DNA from: Saksenaea vasiformis B4078
Taxonomy: Eukaryota; Mucoromycota; Mucoromycetes; Mucorales; Saksenaeaceae
DNA: 64,000 nucleotides
Assembly (NCBI GenBank): GCA_000697055.1
Contig: JNDT01002264.1
Coordinates: forward strand, 62,001-126,000
Direction: 5' to 3'
The number at the start of each line of letters is the position of its first letter. The first letter of the stretch is position 1. Under the pieces are notes generated by a model. That model was given only the letters and a program-made list of their open reading frames with translations, did no database searches and was not told the origin of the DNA. This document shows, piece after piece, positions 60,803 through 64,000 of this stretch. Made by a program: the position numbers and the translations under genes.

Positions 60803-61171
60803 CCAGAAACAAAAGAGAGAGAGAGCAGCCTCCACCATAAAGCCATCTCCGCAGAGAACGTTACCCCACCCGAACAAATATAACATAGGATGGTAGATCC
60901 TTATGCATTCATGATCCAAGAACCCTCTATTTTACCATTTTTTGACAAAAACAACAAGTTACCCTAACAAAAGGGAAACAGTACACTTTTTTCTTGTTTC
61001 AAAAAGAATTGAATGCAGCTTTTCTTTTCTTTCTTTCTTTTTTTTTTATAAAGTCGCATCTTTTTTAAGTTTGTTTACGAGCATTGTCTGTGAGTCGAGC
61101 GCGTTCATCATCGTGTATACTATCCAAGGAATCAATGAATAAGAGTAAGGAAGGAAAAAAGACGATACTAC
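60803..61171. other. Convergent 3' flanks
   Basis: A 369-bp spacer between the redoxin/F-box gene and the Lu7TM gene, rich in poly-T; no gene seen. Confidence 0.5.
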
Positions 61172-63275
61172 TTACTCTTCATCGTCCTCTTCTTCTTGTG
61201 CATGCAACAAGGCATCTCTTTCGTCACCCTTCGATTGTTGTGGGTTGGATGGTCGAGGACTGGTTCCAGCATCGTGTTCGGTCGACGTGTGCTGATTACC
61301 GTTGCCGACACTGACTAATTTTACTCTCTGATGACCTTCGTCGTCGCTGAAATCATCACCTAGATCAAAGATAGCATCTTCGTCCTCTCGGTGGGTATTT
61401 TGCCCACCCTCTGCGCGCCGCAGTCGATTCTCCAAGTCAAGTGCTTCTTCTTCGTCCTGACTGATTTGTTCCAGGCCATATCTGGCGTTGTTACTTGTTG
61501 GTCTCCAGAGGATAATAATGGCAAAGAACACAACAAAGTAAAGGATGTTGAGCCAACCGTCCAACATGAACCATCGACGTTTCCAGTTACGCGCAGCCCA
61601 ATCAATGGACATACGGTCAGAGAACATAAACATGTTGATGATAAAGATCAGGATCACCATCACAACAGAAAACACGAGAAGACGATACAAGCGTTTGTAC
61701 ATCAATGCCTTGACATGTTGCCTTCGCATCTCTATAATTGACGCTTTAAGCACAAAGTTCACAGATTGTCTATCCTTCCTTACCCAATGTCGCCATGGTC
61801 ATGGTGATTGCACTTAGTGTCCAGATATAGAATGCACTCATGGTAATGGCAAGTGGGAAGACGCAGAGGAGGACAATGAATCCAGCTTTTTCTGGAGAAA
61901 GTAACATCGTTCCGAGGGAATAAATCATGCCAAAAACAAAATGAGTGACAGCAAGCAAAGCACATTTCTTCATGGCCGATCCTAGATGCGGTCTAATCAT
62001 CCAACCCATGTAAGCCATTGTTCTCGAACTGGGTCCCCCTTTTTCAATTAACTTACTTGACGACACTATAACCCATGCAGACAATACACAGCATGAAAAA
62101 GGAGATACTATTTCCTTTGTTTAGTTCAGCAAGTTCAACACTAATTTTCCTTTTTACCTGTTTCTGCCAGCATTAAGCAAGGCGACAAGTGCCAACAATC
62201 CCCAAGCTACAAAAAAGAAATAGGTGAATAAACAGGATACTAGGCAGACAATGCTTTTTGACGTACAAGGTTTGCCAGTTTGGTTATATGCTTCCCAGAA
62301 TCCAAAATTGAAAGCCATTTCGACCGTGAGGAAAAAGATGGCGCCTGAAAGAAAATGCTTTGCTTGAAGATCAATCTCGCCGTTACAAAAGATAGCTGAC
62401 ATACCTGTACAGGCAAGATGTCGTTCCAGTAACGGAAAGACTGGATACCCCAGAAAAGCCCCACAGCCAAATAGATAAGCGAGAAAACGCCATAAAACTG
62501 ACGAGATAGAAGAGGGTGTTGGCTCTCATCTTACCATTAACTACAATGCTTACCACTAATTTAGGATAGTCAACTGCGGGCAATTCGCCGTAAGGGAACT
62601 TCCATTCAACCCAAGCCTCGAAGGTGCTGCTATTCGTCACGGGTACAACTGCAACGCAGTAGTAGCCAGTCTTATCCACTTTGTACAATGCTATCTCGCT
62701 CTTGTTTTGCATTGCGAAAGTGGCCGTCATAATAGACGATGTGTCCGATTCTCGGTGAACAATAAACTGGTCTAATGTAGCATTGGTGCAAAGCTTTTGC
62801 GATACTGCTTTCTGGTCACAAATGTACTCCGTCTATTGTCAGATATCCGATGAGCATGCACGAAAAACTTTTGCAACAGATAGCTTGCCTGGTGAGTCAC
62901 GTTGCTGTAAGCGCCAATATTGTTAAAGTCAGCCCATTCGTATATAAGCAAAGCCGCTTTCCCTTGAGATGTCGGTCCAAGTGTCACTACAACGGTTCAT
63001 GTTAAACAGAAAACGTGGCTTGATGACATGCTCTACCTTTGATAAAAGGTTGAGACCATCCGGGGAAGTCATGTTTGCTCCATACACCGGAACATGTGGT
63101 TGAGTAATAGTTATCGCTCGTCTTGTTGGAAAGATTAATAAGTTGGGGTCTCGTGCCTTTTTTCCTTTAAGCATAAAGACTTTACCAAATAGACTTCCTC
63201 GGCATAGGTTGTGCTTATTGATAGCAGTAATGCTAGTAATGCTATCCATTGTAAACCAAAGCGCCAGCCCCGCAT
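61172..63275 (-). CDS. PTM1/GPR107-like (Lu7TM/GOST) seven-helix membrane protein
   Basis: Ten exons on the minus strand: 63275-63186, 63121-63037, 62986-62889, 62832-62554, 62497-62405, 62357-62267, 62206-62158, 62107-62057, 61992-61784, 61743-61172; 538 residues. A signal peptide (1-25) precedes a luminal beta-rich domain. Seven helices follow, with family landmarks FYGVFSLIYLAVGLFWG, YWNDILPVQHFLSG, EMAFNFGFWEAYN, NAGRNSISFFMLCIVCMGYSVVKP, and the block RRWFMLDGWLNILYFVV near the end. The last 95 residues are acidic and cytosolic. Relatives cycle between Golgi and endosomes and act in trafficking. Intron 3 (62888-62833) uses a GC donor (CAG|GCAAGC). An upstream in-frame ATG at 63353 would hide the signal peptide inside a longer N-terminus, so 63275 was chosen. 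Confidence 0.93.
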
Positions 63276-63853
63276 TGCTAAGTAAAGTGTTGCGACAAAG
63301 GAACAGACTGAGATTAAAAAAGGCTGAAATAGCAGCGTCTTGGCTATGAACACCGAAGTGCGTGCTTTAGCAACACCCTGCCCTGTGTTTCCTCCCGCAT
63401 GGTGGCGATTACTGGGAGATGAGCCATCAAGGGCATGAGGTACTATACAAAGGAGCTAATTGCACTCTTCATTAGCTACGATCATCCGCCCTGTATTGAC
63501 AATGGGCTGTTTCCCCACTGATAAGCCTGTGGGCTGACTAACACACGGAAGCCTGTGTCATAGCCACGTGCATAAGCTAGTTGTCGTTCTTCTCTCTTTT
63601 TCATCGTTGACAGCAACCAAAGACAGACAATAGTCTCCCCTATCCGTTCTCATGTCGTGCCAAAGAACCTGATCATAGTACTTCGTTTCTTCATATATAA
63701 AACATCATCATCATCCTGCACCGGCTCTGCTGTACTATCTGTGTGATGTAGAAACGCTTCCTTTGTCCGCTAGTTTAGTACACATCACGTTCAAACATCT
63801 TTTATCCACAAGGATTTAGTTCAGTGCAATAAGGGTTTCTGTTTTTAGTTCGG
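63276..63853. other. Intergenic promoter region
   Basis: Divergent promoter between the Lu7TM gene and a possible gene running off the window. Nothing else recognised. Confidence 0.5.
63694..63702 (+). promoter_or_regulatory. TATA box near the right edge
   Basis: TATATAAAA, about 150 bp upstream of a plus-strand ATG at 63854. The following CA/CT-rich leader looks like a transcribed 5' region. Confidence 0.4.
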
Positions 63854-63880
63854 ATGTCATACATGAATTCGATGCAGAAG
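63854..63880 (+). CDS. Possible first coding exon of a gene leaving the window
   Basis: ATG followed by nine codons (MSYMNSMQK) ending at AAG|GTAAAA, a plausible donor. A TATA box lies upstream. Reading through instead gives a Lys-rich stretch of 43 residues, less likely to be protein. The rest would lie beyond base 64000, so the product cannot be named. Confidence 0.25.
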
Positions 63881-64000
63881 GTAAAAAAGAAGAAATTAAA
63901 GAATGAAAAAGTAGTGAAGAATGTCAAAAAAAATGTGAGAGAAAGAAAAAAAGTTACAAAGAGTTATGGCAAAGTCTTATAAACACGAAACAGAATGGTT

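Overview
The window looks like nuclear DNA of an early-diverging fungus, most likely Mucoromycota (Mucorales-like). Coding regions are split by many short introns, mostly about 45-75 bp with GTAAGT-like donors. Intergenic DNA is AT-rich with long homopolymer runs. The conserved proteins are eukaryotic and the paralogue types (Ste12 with C2H2 fingers, patatin lipase, Lu7TM protein, GT49-like transferase) suit this phylum. No rRNA, tRNA, CRISPR array or intact transposon was recognised. All exon models were built by eye; reading phase was checked across every junction.

Layout. 1-5000: a gene-free stretch, a gene for a membrane-anchored solute-binding-like protein (+), and a possible small Cys-rich gene. 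8462-13016: a TPR/metallo-beta-lactamase fusion (-), an unknown 152-residue protein (+), and chaperonin subunit CCT-alpha (-). 14440-14982: a small secreted protein (-). 18330-22546: a long-chain acyl-CoA synthetase (+) and a single-pass surface protein (+). 23.7-24.6 kb: a broken Fanzor/TnpB-like gene. 25564-27410: N-myristoyltransferase (-). 31579-33627: a Ste12-type regulator (-), divergent from a secreted fasciclin-domain protein (+, 34079-34624).

From 34.6 to 48.5 kb the window is mostly decayed sequence: two Tc1/mariner-type transposase remnants, a PRP19 WD40 pseudogene, an unidentified degenerate gene and a second, larger Fanzor-like remnant. One intact gene, SAM50 (-, 40633-42321), sits inside this zone. 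The end is gene-dense: a CHY zinc-finger protein and a bHLH factor (+), a patatin-type lipase (-), a possible tiny membrane protein (-), a GT49-like glycosyltransferase (-), an MTP18/MTFP1 homologue (-), a two-finger C2H2 protein (+), a redoxin/F-box fusion (+), and a PTM1/GPR107-like seven-helix protein (-).

There is no operon logic. Shared themes are lipid metabolism (acyl-CoA synthetase, patatin lipase, N-myristoylation), mitochondrial membrane biogenesis (SAM50, MTFP1), proteostasis (CCT-alpha, F-box) and secretory or surface proteins. The most unusual material is the pair of eukaryotic TnpB (Fanzor)-type remnants, the redoxin/F-box and TPR/MBL fusions, a membrane-anchored solute-binding-like protein, two GC-AG introns, and a 7-nt and a 17-nt micro-exon.
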